In this document: in pieces, positions 1-14,800 of the stretch
Layout of the letters: every line of letters begins with the position of its first letter
Numbering within the stretch: position 1 is the first letter of the stretch
Notes under the pieces: model-generated
The model's input: the letters and a program-made list of their open reading frames with translations, nothing else
Database searches by the model: none
What the model was told of the DNA's origin: nothing
Assembly: GCA_004154925.1 (NCBI GenBank)
Contig: QJNS01000304.1
Span: 19,401 to 83,400, forward strand
Length of the DNA stretch: 64,000 nucleotides
Direction of reading: 5' to 3'
From: Monosporascus cannonballus
Lineage: Eukaryota; Ascomycota; Sordariomycetes; Xylariales
Position numbers and translations under genes: made by a program

Positions 1-194
1 GTTTATTAATTCCATAATTTAAATAACTTCAGCTTATAATACTTATTAATATTAATCGTTTGCAATAAAGCATTTCCGGTATTAAGAAACGTAATACATT
101 ATTATATTCATTACTTAAATTCCCACGATACTTCTGCTAACATAAACTCGTCAACTTAAGGTTTAATAATTGGTTAAACCGCCTCGCCGTTACA
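1..194 (+). repeat. 5' LTR of element A (3' part only)
   Basis: Matches 6340-6537 over its whole length and ends in CCGTTACA where the other copy ends CCGTCACA, a C-to-T change as RIP produces. Confidence 0.88.
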
Positions 195-239
195 CGTTAC
201 AAGTTTTTATTTAGTAATATCGTCAGATTTTAAACAATA

Positions 240-3200
240 CTTAATACTATCAAAATATCAACCAGTACTTAGGAAACCCTTATTCAACAGCTTTAGGCTC
301 AAATTCGAGAATTGGAAAAAAAAGTTCGACAACTTAAGGCTACGCCGGCCCAACCCTTTCTTGCCCGTATAAAGCCAAAAAAAACCAGAACCCTACGATA
401 AAAAAGGCAATTTTCAAACTTTCTTAATTTAGGTACGAATTTACCTTCGCTTTTTCAACCTTAATAACCCAGCGGATATGGTTCTAGCAATAAAAATATG
501 CCTAAAAGAAAATACGGCTAATTAATTTAAGCCCATTATAAAAAACTTTTTGAAAGTAAAAAAACCAAATAAAAAGAATTTTATTAATAAAATCTTTTTA
601 ACTTATACCAATTTCGAAAACAAAATACGTAATAATTTCGGCAATCCGGATAAAAAACGATTAACGGTTTAACAATTTTTATAACTTCGACAGAAAAAAC
701 TTACGTCCAAGTACGCCGTAACCTTTAAAAGTTTTACGGCTAAGGCAAAATAGGGAAATAATAAAGCCGATACCTTTATTAACATATTTTATAAAAGGTT
801 AAAAAATAATATAAAAAATAAAACTATTCGGATTAAGCAATTAATTACCTTAAACCGGTATATCGCAAAAGTAATTAAAACTAACAACCGATAATTTAAA
901 AAACGACAAAAAAGGAAAAATAATACACCTTATATTCGGAATATAAATTTAACCAGGGAAAAAAACAAAATATACTTTTTATTTTTCATAAAACGGCGCT
1001 AAGACTTATGGAACTCGGCGTTACCCACAGATAAAATTAAAGCCAAATCCAATATTTCAACTATAGCAAAACGGGACACAAGGCCTATAAATGCAAAAAA
1101 CCCAAAAAGCCACGATAAAATAACTGGACCCCTATACCGGAAAAACAGTCCAAAAATAATCAAGGAAACGACAACAAAGCCATTAACATAATCCAAGCCA
1201 AATATGCATCAGGCTCCAAGCAAAAGGTCCAACAAAAACCATCACGATAAAAAATCCGACGAACAATACGAGAAACCAGGAAGCTGGCTCGACAGGCAAC
1301 ATAAGCACAGCAAAAAGCGCTACAAGGATAGCTATACGAATACGGGGATTAAATAAAAGAACTTTGTCCCGGAACACCTAATCGATACGGTAAAATGCAC
1401 GCTATACACTGTCGACGACAAGAATATCCCGATTACGAAAAATGGAAATAATATATTTATATACGAATTACCCGCATATATTACAAAAGATTCGATTTTC
1501 TAAACCGTACCGGGCATAACAAAAATAATAAATAATAATATCGACAGTTTCGAACCATAACCCCAGGAAATATCTAGCAATTAGCCGAAGCAAAAAGTTA
1601 ACCTGAAAAAAAACAATACCCGCAAAAAAACCCTTTCTGTTATTATATATAATGCAATTATTAAACGGAAAAAAAATTAATCTAACGTATAATAAAAAAG
1701 CATTACTAAAAAGTTATTACGGATCTTTATTTTTAATTAATATTTATTACAGATTCTTACGAAAAAAAGTTATTAAGGAAAAAATACGTTAATTTATAAA
1801 AAGTCTTTGGAACGATAGCCAAAACGACGTATAATAAAATATAATCGCAAGTATAAAAAAACAATTTATTCGATAAAAAAAGGAATTGCAAAAAAATTAG
1901 GAATAACTAATACGGCTTAAAGGAACAATACGCCGGCAATAACGATAAATACAATAGCTTAACGCATTAAACGAAAAAACATAAATAAAGCTCGATCGAC
2001 TTAAATAAAAGTTAAAAAAAGTTACTTATAAAAACGCAGCAAAATAACAAAACCTAAAAGAATTAAAAGGAATTCCCGAAAAAGGTTTTAAATGCGACGA
2101 TAGAAAACGTTAATAACCTTATTACGTTAGATATACGAATCGTTACGTACTGGTATACCGCAATAATGGATTGCAGAATTTTGGGCAGAAATTATATTAT
2201 ACCGGATGTAATTAATAAGTTTAAATTATTATGGAGATATAAATTAGAACTTTATATAATAACGAATACCAAAAGTTAGGAATTCGTTTACGATAACGGA
2301 AAAATTATATGCGAAATTGATTACCTCGAGATTTTTATCCAAAAACAATACCAGACGGTTAATTTCGATATCGTTTTATTTGAGAATTACGATATGATTT
2401 TAGGATTACCATAAATACGCTAATACGGAATTTTAATTAACGGAGAAATTGGCCAGATAAAGTTCGTTTTATTTCTTATTAATAAATAAAAAAAGGAATT
2501 AAGATCTTAATATTCGATCGATAATAACAATAAATACAGATATAAAAATACGATAAATACCTTACTACTTAAAGGAACAAAATATAAAAAAAACGGGTAT
2601 TAAAGAAAAATACGACGTAGTATTATTATAATTAAAACGAAATTAAAGCAATTAAATAATGATTTAAAATAATAAGAATAACAGCTTAAAAATTAAGAAA
2701 ATTTAATTAATATATTACTATAATATTATAGATATAAGTAGCTTTTTAGAAAAGAACTTAATATAAAATTACCAGAATATAGCGAATAAAATTATGAAAT
2801 AATCCTTAAAGAAAGATTTTCAACAAGGTTTTACCTTATTTATAATCTTAATAAAGATAAGTTACGTATTTTCAAAGAATACCTAGAAAATCGGCTATAA
2901 AAAAATAAATTCGACCTTTGAAGTTATTAGCAAAATATTTTATATTTTTGTACCAAAAAAAATAAAAAATTACGATTTATAATTAATTAACGATAATTAA
3001 ATAATATTATTATTAAAAATCGAATATTATTATCCCTAATTACGGAAATAAAATATTACTTTTATAAAACCAAATAATTTATAATATTCGATCTTAAAAA
3101 TAAATATAATTTTATTAAAATTAAAAAAGGATATAAATAAAAAATAACTTTTAAAACGAAATACAAATTGTTTAAATATTTGGTTATACCAATAGGATTT

Positions 3201-5560
3201 ACGAACGTACTAACAACTTTTTAGCGGATAATTAATTACGTATTACGAAAATACCTTAATATTTTCGTCGTTTGCTATCTCGACGATATTCTCATTTTTT
3301 CGAAAACAGAAAAAATATACGCAGGATACGTTTATAAGGTTTTTTAAGCTTTACAGGACGTAAAATTACTTATTAACGCAGAAAAAAATTAATTCCAAAT
3401 ATAAGAAATGGAATATCTGGAATATATTATCACCTTAAAAAATATCAGGATGGACCCAAAAAAAATCGCTGTAATTATAAAATAGCAAACGCCAAAAATA
3501 ATCAAAAAGGTATAGATATTCTTTAGATTCGACAACTACTACAGGAAGTTTATTCGAAATTTTAGCAAAATAACTATACCCTTAACAAATCTTACAAAAA
3601 AAAATTCAAATAAACGCCAAATACGGAAAAGGCATTTCAGGGTATTAAGGATACGATTACCAGCGAACCAGTACTAATTATATACGATCCAAACCGTTCC
3701 GTTAAATTAAAAACCGATATTTCGGATTACGAATTAGATACAGTAATCGGATAACGAAATAATTAAGGCAAACTGCACCTTATTATATTTTTTTATATAA
3801 ATTAAAAAAAGCCGAATTCAATTACGGCATTTTAAATTAGGAATTTATGGCCATTATTATGGCATTTTGGGAATTTAAGCACTTCCTAAAAGGAAATTTG
3901 CACCATGTTAAAGTTTATACGGTTCATCAAAATTTTACCCGATTTACCACGACCAAAAAATTTACAAAACGATAATTTCGTTACGCGGAAATATTGGCGA
4001 ACTTTAACTTCGTTATTATCCATAAAAAAGGATTAAAGAACGGTAAAGCAAATGCCCTAAGTAAACGACCAGACCTTAAAAAATTGGTTAAAGTTAGCTA
4101 TATAATTTTTGATATTACTATAAAAGGATATTTACGCCCACAATAAATTACGACGATTCGGGCAGTACCTTTCGATATACATTAAAGAATTTAGCAGTAT
4201 AACGACAATATTTCAGAAAATCAAAAAATAAATAAAATATAAATTTCAAAAAAATACCAAAAGGATCTAATTCGAAAAATATACAAATATCAATTACATA
4301 AATATCCAAATATTTACAAAACCTTAAAACGACTTTAACGTACATATTCCTTTTTTAAAATGAAATTAACGGTATAGAAAATCATACGGCAATGCGATAT
4401 TTACGCCAGAGTAAAGACTCGACGATACAAGCCATACGGAAAATTACAGCCATCATTAATCGCAAAATAACCATAATATTTAATTATATTCGATTTTATT
4501 ATTAAGTTTTTTATATCAAAAAATCTAATTACGGGAATATATTACGATAACATCTTTATAATAATTAACCGATTTACAAATTTTTCTTATTCTTTATTAT
4601 ATTATAAGGACATAAACGCCGAATAATTAATATATATTTTTTAAACATATTTTTAACATATACGCATTATTAATGGAAATTATATCAGATAAAGAATTAA
4701 TATTCGTATCAAAATTTTAATTAAATTTTATGGCATAAATTAACTTAAATCACAAATTATTTAACGTATTTAAACCTTAAATGAATAGATAAATAAAGTA
4801 AATAAACTAAACCTTAAAAATTTATTTACGATATTACATTAATTACGAATAAAATAATTGAGTTAAAAAGTTATTTATTACTTAATTAGCTTATAATACC
4901 AGTTATTACGAAAACATTAAAATAATACCTGCGAATTTAAATTTTGGTTTTATTCCAGAAATTTATAAAAAACTACGTAACGACGGTTTAATCAATATTA
5001 AAATAATCTTTACGTTAAAACAATTACGATAATTATATTAAAAAATAAAGATAAAACTGGAATTCGTACGAAATTAAATAAATAAATATTATAATTAAAA
5101 AAAGTTAAAAAGATTAACTTTCGAAAAAAAGGAAATAATTTTTTTCGCCACAAAAAACATTTAAACGAAACGACCTAGCAAAAAACTCAATTTTAAATAT
5201 ATCGGTCCATAAAAAATTATTAAAAAGAATTTCAGAAAATAATTATTAATTAAAACTTTTATTAAAAGTTAAACTTTATCCAATTTTTTATATTTCCTTA
5301 TTCGAATTAATAGTAAATATAATTAAAGTATATACGGCATAAAATAACGTAAAAATAAAAAACGAACAAATATACGAAATAGAAAAAATATTTAACATAC
5401 GAAAACAAAACGGATTCACCCAGTACCTAATCAAATAAAAAAAATACCCAGATTCCGAAAATACTTAGGAACCCGCCAAAAATCTTATTGGCGCCTAACG
5501 CCTATTAAAGAACTTTGACCAGCGGCGACGGAATTACTAAGGAAAACCCCTGAATCAAGG
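240..5560 (+). pseudogene. gag-pol relic of element A
   Basis: The Gag start region near 280-350 reads as a coiled-coil-like stretch (AQIRELEKKVRQLKA) with a Gln codon turned to TAG just upstream. A CCHC zinc knuckle lies at 1053-1094; its first two Cys codons read TAT (Tyr), while the His and last Cys remain. The RT active site YLDDIL is intact at 3276-3293. RNase H-like sequence (EPVLIIYDPN, then MAFWEFKHFLKGN) lies at about 3664-3960. A chromodomain (YLIK-KYPDSENT-EPA) is at 5424-5479, with both Trp codons now stops. These polyproteins copy and integrate the element; this copy is non-coding because stops occur throughout. Chromodomains target integration to heterochromatin, in keeping with the nested setting. 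Confidence 0.88.
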
Positions 5561-6157
5561 TTATCAGGAATAAACCAATTAAGGGAAACAAAAAATAATA
5601 CAGAAAGCGGAGTTTTGGCCTTCGTACGTTCCTACTTATTCAGTTTATTTATTAACTGAAATCTGCAATTAATAATTTTAATTTCCTGAGCGTAAAAAAA
5701 AATTTTTAACGACGAAAACAAAAAAGACGATTAATGATCTCGTCGATATTACGTTATTTCCGTACCAAATCCTTTTTTAATTTTTGTTAAAGGCGTAAAA
5801 ACGTTTTTTTAATAATAGTTTTTTCGCGATTTAACCGATTTTTTTCCTTTCCAATACGACGCAAAAAATCGATTAAAACGCCAAAATTATTGCAACGACG
5901 ACAATTCTTAATATATTCGTTACAACGACGAATTTCTTCAATTATTTGACATTTTGTACCATTTTCGAAATAAAACGTATACGGCATAACTTCAAAACTA
6001 AATTTGATAATATGAACAGCCAGGGAATTTAGGCTTTCTTTCTGATTAGGACAATTACGAGATTTGCAGTTAGCAACACGACCTACCATGGTAAAGAAAA
6101 ATAACTTACCAGAAAAGAAAATCTTTAAAGGCAAAAATCCTAGGAAAGGGGAAATCG

Positions 6158-6537
6158 TATTACGACCCAACCCAAGATCGGCTACGAAAACGGTTAAACC
6201 CACAAAAAAAATTACGTAATTTAAATCTCTTTTAATATCAAGATTTAAATAAATCCATGCAAAACCAACCGAATCCAATAGCATTATATTTTTAATAACG
6301 CCAAAATCTAATAAAATTTTAATTAATTTATGAAAATATATATACTTATTAATTCCATAATTTAGATAACGTTAGCTTATAACATTTATTAATATTAATC
6401 GTTTGCAATAAAGCATTTCCGGTATTAAAAGATATAATACGTTACTGTATTTATTGCTCAGATTCCCACGATACTCCTGCCAACATAAACCCGTCGACTT
6501 AAGGTTTAATAGTTGGTTAAACCGCCTAGCCGTCACA
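6158..6537 (+). repeat. 3' LTR of element A
   Basis: 380 bp, starting TATTACGACCC (TGTTACGACCC in the undegraded solo copy at 43424) and ending CCGTCACA. An open frame on the opposite strand across this LTR is a chance reading and is not annotated. Confidence 0.9.
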
Positions 6538-9500
6538 TTAATAGCTGACGAATAATTTAGCATTTAATTAGGACATAAACCTTTTTAAATCTAATACAAA
6601 ATATCGTTTAAAAAATAAATACTACATTCGATCTCCGTTAATAACTAATAAAATATTATTAATAAAAATTAATAATTTACTGTTTTTTTAAAAAGACTTT
6701 CGATTAATTAATAATATAACACCCTTTGTTATCCGATTTTAAGAAAAACCCTTTTTTTACAACTTCAGCAGCAACTTACCCCGATTCCTAAAGATATTGT
6801 TAAAGTCCAGAGAAAGGAAATAAAACGGAAGAAAGTTAAAAAAGAAGCTAAGGAAAAATACGAGGTAAGATTATAGGAAAAAAAGAAAAAAAGAAGAAAC
6901 CGACTGTTAACGAAAAACTGTACATCTTGATAATAAAGGTTAGGGCCCTAAAGAAAAAAATATTAAGCTCGTTTAACAGCAAAAGGCCTTAACCTTACCA
7001 CTATTTGGTACGAACTAAATACGCAAAAGAACTATTCCACTTTCTAATTACCATAAAATACCGGACGTTAAAGGCTATAAACTAATTTCTCTTAAGCCTT
7101 ACGATAAATCAAAGGACCCAAAGAGATTCCTGGTCCAGGCTAAATTTTACCTTAAATTTTATAAAAAGTTTTAACGGAAAATTATTAAAAATTAATAATT
7201 AGTTTTTAGCCATTTATCGGAAAAAATATTTTATAATTCGAACTTGCTATAAAATATTATTTGCAACATTACCTTGAAAAGGTTTTTAGATATAATTAAT
7301 TATATTTTTAGTAAATATAAATATTTTAAGAAAGAAATATAAGCCCTATTCGGAAACTCAAATAAGAAATAATATAATTATGTTTAATTAATTAATAATT
7401 ATTTTAAATTTGTTAAAAATATATTATTTTATTTTTATTACGATAGCTTAAAGCCTTAAATTAAAAACACGTTATATATGGAACTCAAGATAAGATTTTT
7501 TGCAAAATATGCAAATAAGGCTTTTATTGCCGACCGACATACCTTTAATCAGTACTTTAAGAAAAACGGGACCGGCAAACGAAATAACGATAAAAACTAT
7601 AATAATCGAACTAAAACAAACAAAGACAAATCTCAAAACAAAGCAAGTTCCGCTTTAAAGAAGCCTAAAAAAAACAAATCCAAAGTAAAATGTTTTAACT
7701 GTGATAAAAAGAGATATTTCAAAAGCAAATATACCTTTTCCGCCAAGAGGAATTCCAAAAAAAGAATTTCTTAACTTTAAGAAAAATTAAAATAATTAAA
7801 TAAGAAATCGATAATAAGATAAAAAAAGAAAAAAAGAAATTAACTTAATTTTCTTTTAGCTAAAGTTTATTATTGTTATTATTACTTAAATTTAAAACAA
7901 TATTCCAAAATACGAAAATTATTTAATTTGATAGGACTTTAAAGTTAAAGTCTGTAAATATTATTCAGGATAAACCGCTTCTAAAATAGTTATAAAGCTA
8001 GGATACTAATATTATTTTAACCTTCAAAAGTATAAAATACATACAAAAAATGGTTAATTTTGACCAGATATTAATAATTATAAATAATTATCGCCGAAAC
8101 TTTATAAACACCCAAAATTTATTATTTACCAAAAGATATCATGGGTAAACCCTTGGAATCTGTTATATTTTGTTATTTACTATATCGACGATTATATACT
8201 TTAATTTAAAACCAAAACCAAAATAGTTTTTTGGCCTAGATAAAACGACAAAATACTTATTAAATTAAACGATAAATATTAATGCATTAAAATTCCTTAA
8301 TAAAGAAAATACCTTAAGTCTTATTATATATATCCCGAATTAAAATAAAATTAAAAGTTTATATTGCAAAAATACCTACATTATTCCCCGATTCTATATG
8401 TCTAATATAAGTTCCTAAATATAGGAATATCCTTTTCGAATATTTACCTTTTTAACTCCATAATTTAAAAAATAAAAATAAAAGATAACTTAGAAAAAAG
8501 GTAATTTTTTTCTCATAACCTTAATGCAAATACGACAAAGAAATATGGTTCCGGTACAAAAACGATTAATATATCAAATATGCTATTAAAAAAGCTCGTA
8601 AATAAAGATTTACTTAAGCCTAGTGGCAGCAAAAATCAAAAAAATTACAAAAGCCTTTAAAATTAAGGTATCGAAAGGCTTTAATTTATAAAACCTTATG
8701 TAAAGCGATAAAGAAAAGCATAATTAAATGAAACTTTTTTTAAATATAAGAGCAAAATATTTAATATAATAATTCATTCCGGAACAAAAAGTAATTTTAT
8801 TTCCCTTTCGGCAACAAAAAAATATTATGTTTCCTCAAAATATAAATTAAGATTTTACAAACTACGTACGGTAAACGGCCACATATTTATTTATAAAAAT
8901 AAACGAATTTTCGGAAAATTAAGAAATTCTCGGTATAAATTCAAAAATACCAAAAACGTATTTTCCTAGATATCGCTAACATCTCCAAATACGATATTAT
9001 CTTAGGAATACTTTGGCTTTATTCCAGTAATTTACGGATTAATTAGAAAAAACGAACATATTTTTGGGAAAACGAAACGAAAATACCAGAAAAAAAGCAT
9101 CGAAAGATTTTCTATAATATTAAAGAAATACGGATTTTTAAACCAAATCTTTAAAGTATTTTCGGAATACCAAGAATTTAAAAAGTTATTTAAAAATAAA
9201 GAAAATTATAAATTATTTCCAAATAATTAATAATATTTTAAAATATTTATTAAAAAAAGATATTATCCTAAGCTGTATAAAATCTACTATGTAAACCCCA
9301 AAGAATTAAACGCCTTATAAAAAAATATAATTTGATTTAAAACAAAATATATTTAGCTTTTCAACTTTTTTATTAAATACCTTATTTTCTTGGTACCAAA
9401 GACAAAGAATAATATGCACAAGATTAATAAAAACCGAAATTCTATTTACCAAAAAATAATCGATTGTAAATAGTTAAACGATATTATAATTAAAAATGGA

Positions 9501-11640
9501 TATCCTTTAACTCTTATAAATATCTTAAAAAAGAATATTAGCAAAACTAAATAATTTACTGCATTTAACTTTCGTAATAACTATTACCGTATCCGAATAG
9601 CTAAAGGAGAAAAATGAAAAACAGCATTCAGAAAAGTACATGGACTTTACGAATACAAAGTAATGCTAATGGGACTTATTAATGTTTCCGCCAATTTTCA
9701 AAACTTAATTATAACTACTTTTAAATAATTTTTAAATAAATTTGTAATTGTTTACCTTAACTATATCTTATTTACTTTAAAATATTAAAAAAAATAAAAA
9801 GAATATAGCCTAAATATTTAAAACATTAAATAAAGCAACTATTCGAATTGACCTAATTAAAAAGATATAGCATATATCAAAGTTAAATTTTCAAAGATTT
9901 ACATTTATTTCTGGTTAAAATGAAATTTAAAACTCCAAATTAAAAATAATTAAAAACTGGTTTATTCCTAATAAAGCGACCGTTACAAATATCCGATAAA
10001 TTTTAACATTTACGAATTACGTACGCGGCCGAATTAAGAGATATAAAGATATAATTAAACTATTAACAAAATATAGTACTAAAAAATAAGTTAGGGCAAA
10101 ATTTAAACTTCAAAAAAAAACTAAATAGGTATTTCGAAAACTGAAAAAAGTAATTACTAATAGATGTATCGTAAAAATGCCTAATCCGGATAAAAAGAAA
10201 TGCCTAAAGACAGATGTCTTAGAATACGCCTTAGGTGCAGTTTTAAAGTAACAAAAAAAATAACGGCAAATAATACCCAATGGTATATTACTTAAAAGTA
10301 TTCCAAGATATAGAACTTAAATACCAGATTTACGATAAGAAATTATTAGTAATTATTAACGCTTTTAAAAAATGGGAATTTTTTCTTAACGGAACCAAAA
10401 AACTTTTCGATATTTACTTTAATTATAAAAAATTTAGGTAATTTATAAAAATTCAAAAACGAAACAAACAATATAAAATATAAATAATTGTTTTTAAATT
10501 TCATTTTAAAATATGTTATATTAAGGAAAAAAAACATTTAAATAGATATTTTTAATCGGAAAAAAAATATAATTTCGAAATTCTCAAAAAGAACATATAA
10601 ATATTCATATATAATAAGATCGGCATTATACAATTATACGAAATAATAATGAAACCAACTATTAAACTTTTAATACGGTTCCGGAATTTTTACGATACGG
10701 AAAAACAAAAACAAGTTTAATAAGTAAAAGAATAGCCAAAAAAATTAATTACTATATTATGGCAAAGTTTATATTCCTGAAAATTAACAGGAATAATTCG
10801 TAAAGGAATTTTATAAGAACCTATTATATAAATATTAAGAAATTTTCAAAATTACGAAATAATTACAAAAACGATATAACTTTCTAAAATTACGCCGTAT
10901 AGTAAAAAAAGTAATTAAAAATTGTAATATTTATAATAAGATTAAAATAGTACGTTATAAACCTTACGGATTATTACAACCTATTAATATTCCTAATAAA
11001 GTATAAAATATTATAACTTAGAATTCTATTATTAATCTATTTTTATTTAAAGACCTAATTATTAAAGTTAAATATAACATAATACAAGTAATTATTAACA
11101 GATTTATCAAATATAAGTACTCTTTATTTTTTTTGAAAAAACGTAACGGCAGAACAGTTAGCTTACGTTTTTATCAGATATGACCTTAATAAATATAGGA
11201 TATTAGAAAAAAGTATTTCTCATAAAAATACGTTTTTTATTTCAAAATTTGGTACCGACTTTTTTAAATAAATTAGTGCTAAGTTCAAATTTTTATTAAC
11301 GTATTATTTTTAAACGGATGGATAAATAAAACGGCTTAATCAGATTTTGGAATAATATTTTCGAAATTATATTAATTACCAACAAAACAACTAAGTAAAA
11401 CTTTTACTATTGGTACAAATCGCTTAAAACATATTTATTGACGAAAATATAGGCATATTTCTTTATATACCTATATACGGACATAAAGCAAAAACGAAAT
11501 AACTTAAATAACCGCTTAATAAAATATTAAAAATTATTATAATTACTTTAAAAATAAATATATTAACCATAAAAATTAAAACGATTTAAATATATTTTTA
11601 AAACGAATTATAATTCCTTTAATAATAAATAACTTAGTAT

Positions 11641-11826
11641 TGTGATGGGGCTATATGGAGCCCTATATAGGGCACCGAACAAATGCCGGTATCAAGCAGT
11701 ATTAACGCAACGCCTTATATGCCAATATATATAATTATATTTTTATCTTCCCCCCCCTTTTTTTTAGCTAGAAAATAAATTTTTATTAGTAACTGATTAC
11801 AGACCGTTCAGGTGAAGCCTTTTATA
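11641..11826 (+). repeat. 5' LTR of element C
   Basis: 186 bp with a C/T run near its middle (CCCCCCCC then TTTTTTTT). It pairs with the 3' copy at 18392. Confidence 0.92.
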
Positions 11827-11869
11827 TATTTTCTAGCTTATTATTTAGCAAAGCAGGAGACGTTCGGAT

Positions 11870-14800
11870 TCAGATGTTAGGATCCTCGAACGTTTCATAA
11901 AGGGCCTAATAAGGGGCTTTTATCCACTTAAAGTTATACAGGGTATTTAGCGTTATGACGGAAATCTTAATAAGCTTAATAGCGGCTATGGAATAGCATA
12001 TAAGTTACCAGCTCGAAAAAAGTAAAAAAAAGACAGCCTAGCTCCGCAAGCATATAAAAGCGCAGTATAAGGTAAATAAGGAATTAATATAAACGGCCGA
12101 ATAATTTAAAAATAGCTTAATTATTTAATAAAAGTTTTATATTTAATTATAAGTTCGAAATATAATAACCTTTATAAATATTAATTTTTTTCGATTTAAT
12201 AACGATCGGAAGTCTAATTAGGCCATTTTGTAAAAGCGGTTTGAACGACCGAATGAATAGCAGGAGCTAAGCGGAAGCCGTTATTCTGGCCGGAAAAGTT
12301 CGACGGGACAAAAAAGAAGTTTTTTAGATAATACGTATTTATAATTTATAAACTCGAAATAAACGTTATTTTCGTAAAAGGAGTTCGTAAGTAATTTGAC
12401 GTTATATACGAAAAGTTCAAAATTAATATATAACGTACGGTTATTACTTATTATAATATTAAAGGCTTAAATAATATTTATAATTCCATCGGTTTTTTTA
12501 GATATAATACGAATAATATAATAATCGGTATAGGAAAAAAAATTAATTAAATGTTTTTAGAACTTGAAATAAACCGATAACGCGAAATTTTCGTTATTTT
12601 ATCCCTTGTTCGAAAAAACGTTAATAAATGCGGAAGGGATTACCTAGTTAACGGAGGCAAGATTTACGTTTTTAAAAAAAGTATTAAATAGAAAGTTTAC
12701 TTAAGTTTTAATTTTAATAAATTTTTTTAAAAGTTATAACGCATAAATAAATAAGGTGATAAAAATTGCCGGACGCCTTAAAGGAATAATATAATAAAAA
12801 AACGAATAATTTTTTAATAATTTAATCGGGCGGTAATAATTAAACAGGAAATAACCTAAATGGCGACATAAGTATAACGAGTGTTTTAGCAATAAGATAG
12901 TAAAGGTAAAGACCTTAAATCTTATTCTTAATACCGAAATAATACGCGTAATAAGTAATTTAAAAAGAATAGAATATCCGCAAAACGAAAGGCCTTTATT
13001 TATGTTATAAATATTTTAATTATAAGGTCAATTATTACCCGTTTTTACTAACAAAAAAAACCGTAAAGAAAGATTAATTTATTAAAAACGTATAAGGATA
13101 AAGGGTTGGAATTTGAAAGCGAAAAAGGAAAAAAGTAATTTTTAACTATCGGCGCGTTCGGAAACAAAAAATAACCCAGGCCGAAGTAAAAATAATAAAG
13201 TAAAATATGGATAGTATTTTATTTATTATTAATATATGTATTAATTAAGAAAAATTCGTAAAAACCTTTATTAATTAAGGATATATATATTTTACCGTAA
13301 TAAATAACACGTTTATAAAACGCCTATAATTACCGTATATTTTAATAAAATTATACGAATTAAAAAAAGGTCGAAAAAGGAGCCGACGACCGCAAGAAAG
13401 AATTAAGGAAATAATATATATGGAGATAGATATTGAGGGTTTTAAGGCCAGGATATTTGCATATATTATTAATGGCCTTAATTGCTGTTTAATTTTAAGA
13501 AACCTTTAAATAAAGTGTTATAATATTATATACGTAACGTAAAAATATTTTTTAACGGTAAGCGCAATAGGTCGTATAAAAATTTACGAAAAAGGACATA
13601 AAACCTAAAAAAATAACGTACGAATAATTCGCGAAACGAGAAAAATTTTAACTGCTGCTTTTAAGGCGGAATTTCGGAAGATAAAAAAGATTAAAAGGAT
13701 TAAGTAAGAAATTTAGTTATTTTCAGTTATTTTGGCCAATATTATTAAGGTATTAACGCTTAAGAAAAAAATAAAGGTTAACGAAAAATTTCCGTTAAAG
13801 TTAAAAGCGTTTCGAAAATTATTCGATAAAAAATTAAGTAACGCCTTATTCTTACCCCGCCTCGAAATACATTATATAATTCCATTACGTAAAGACGAAA
13901 TAAGAAAAAAGATGTTAACATTATAAAGGCCTTTGTATAATATAATTAAGGGGGAATTATTAGTCTTAAGGAAAACTTTGACGGAGCTTTTGGATAAAAA
14001 GTATATCTGCGTAAATAATTTGTTTATAAAGGCTCCGGTTTTATTTATAAAAAACCCGGAAAAGGGTTACATTTTTATTGCGATTATCGGACGTTAAATG
14101 TAATAACTGAAAAAAACTGTTATTTTTTACTCCTCATTTTGCAAACTTTAAAGTTATTTTTTTTATGTTAAGTAATTTATAAAGATAAATTTTTAAATAA
14201 TATTTTATAAAATTAGGATTAAGAAAAAGAAAATAAAAAATGGTATCCCGAATGTATTTCGGCTTATACGAATAATTAGTAATACCGTCTAACTTATACG
14301 GAGTTTCCGTAATTTTCTAGCGATACGTTACCGGGGTCCTAAGAGAATACTTTAATATTTTCTGTTTAACGTATATGGACAATATCTTTATTTTTTTTCC
14401 TAGATCCAAAGAACATTATATACAAAAAATAAAAAAGGTTTTAAGCCGTTTGGGAAAAATAAATTTAAATTTAGATATTTCCAAATACGAATTCGCCATA
14501 AAAACGATAAAATATTTTGGATTTATTATAAATGCCGGAAAAGGGATATAAATAAATCCGGAAAAATTAAGCGTAATCAAAAAGTAAAAAGTTCCTAAAA
14601 CATTTAAAAAAATCTAAAACTCCTTAAGGTTCGCAAATTTTTACCGTAATTTTATAGCTTATTATGCAAATATATTAATACCGTAAATAGCCTTAATCCG
14701 GAAAAGAACGTTATTTCGCTAAGAGAAAAAAAGAAATAACGTTCGAATATTTTAAAAATATTTTTATAACGGAACCGATTTTGGCGTAATAAGATCCCAA

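Larger units (their letters stand above)
1..6537 (+). mobile_element. Ty3/gypsy chromovirus 'A', RIP-degraded, 5' LTR cut by window edge
   Basis: A nearly full-length LTR retrotransposon. The 3' LTR at 6158-6537 matches the partial 5' LTR at 1-194, with shared blocks such as the one ending TTGGTTAAACCGCC. The order gag, RT, RNase H, integrase, chromodomain is that of Ty3/gypsy chromoviruses. A purine-rich tract at about 6142-6157 abuts the 3' LTR. Sequence directly right of 6537 matches the start of the internal region of family B (copy at 50487 onward), so this element landed inside a B copy; the expected left target repeat lies outside the window. Confidence 0.9.

Noticed and set aside
5787..6284. 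165-codon minus-strand open frame
   Set aside because: It overlaps the 3' LTR and integrase end of element A on the opposite strand and has no domain; it is a mirror of retroelement sequence.
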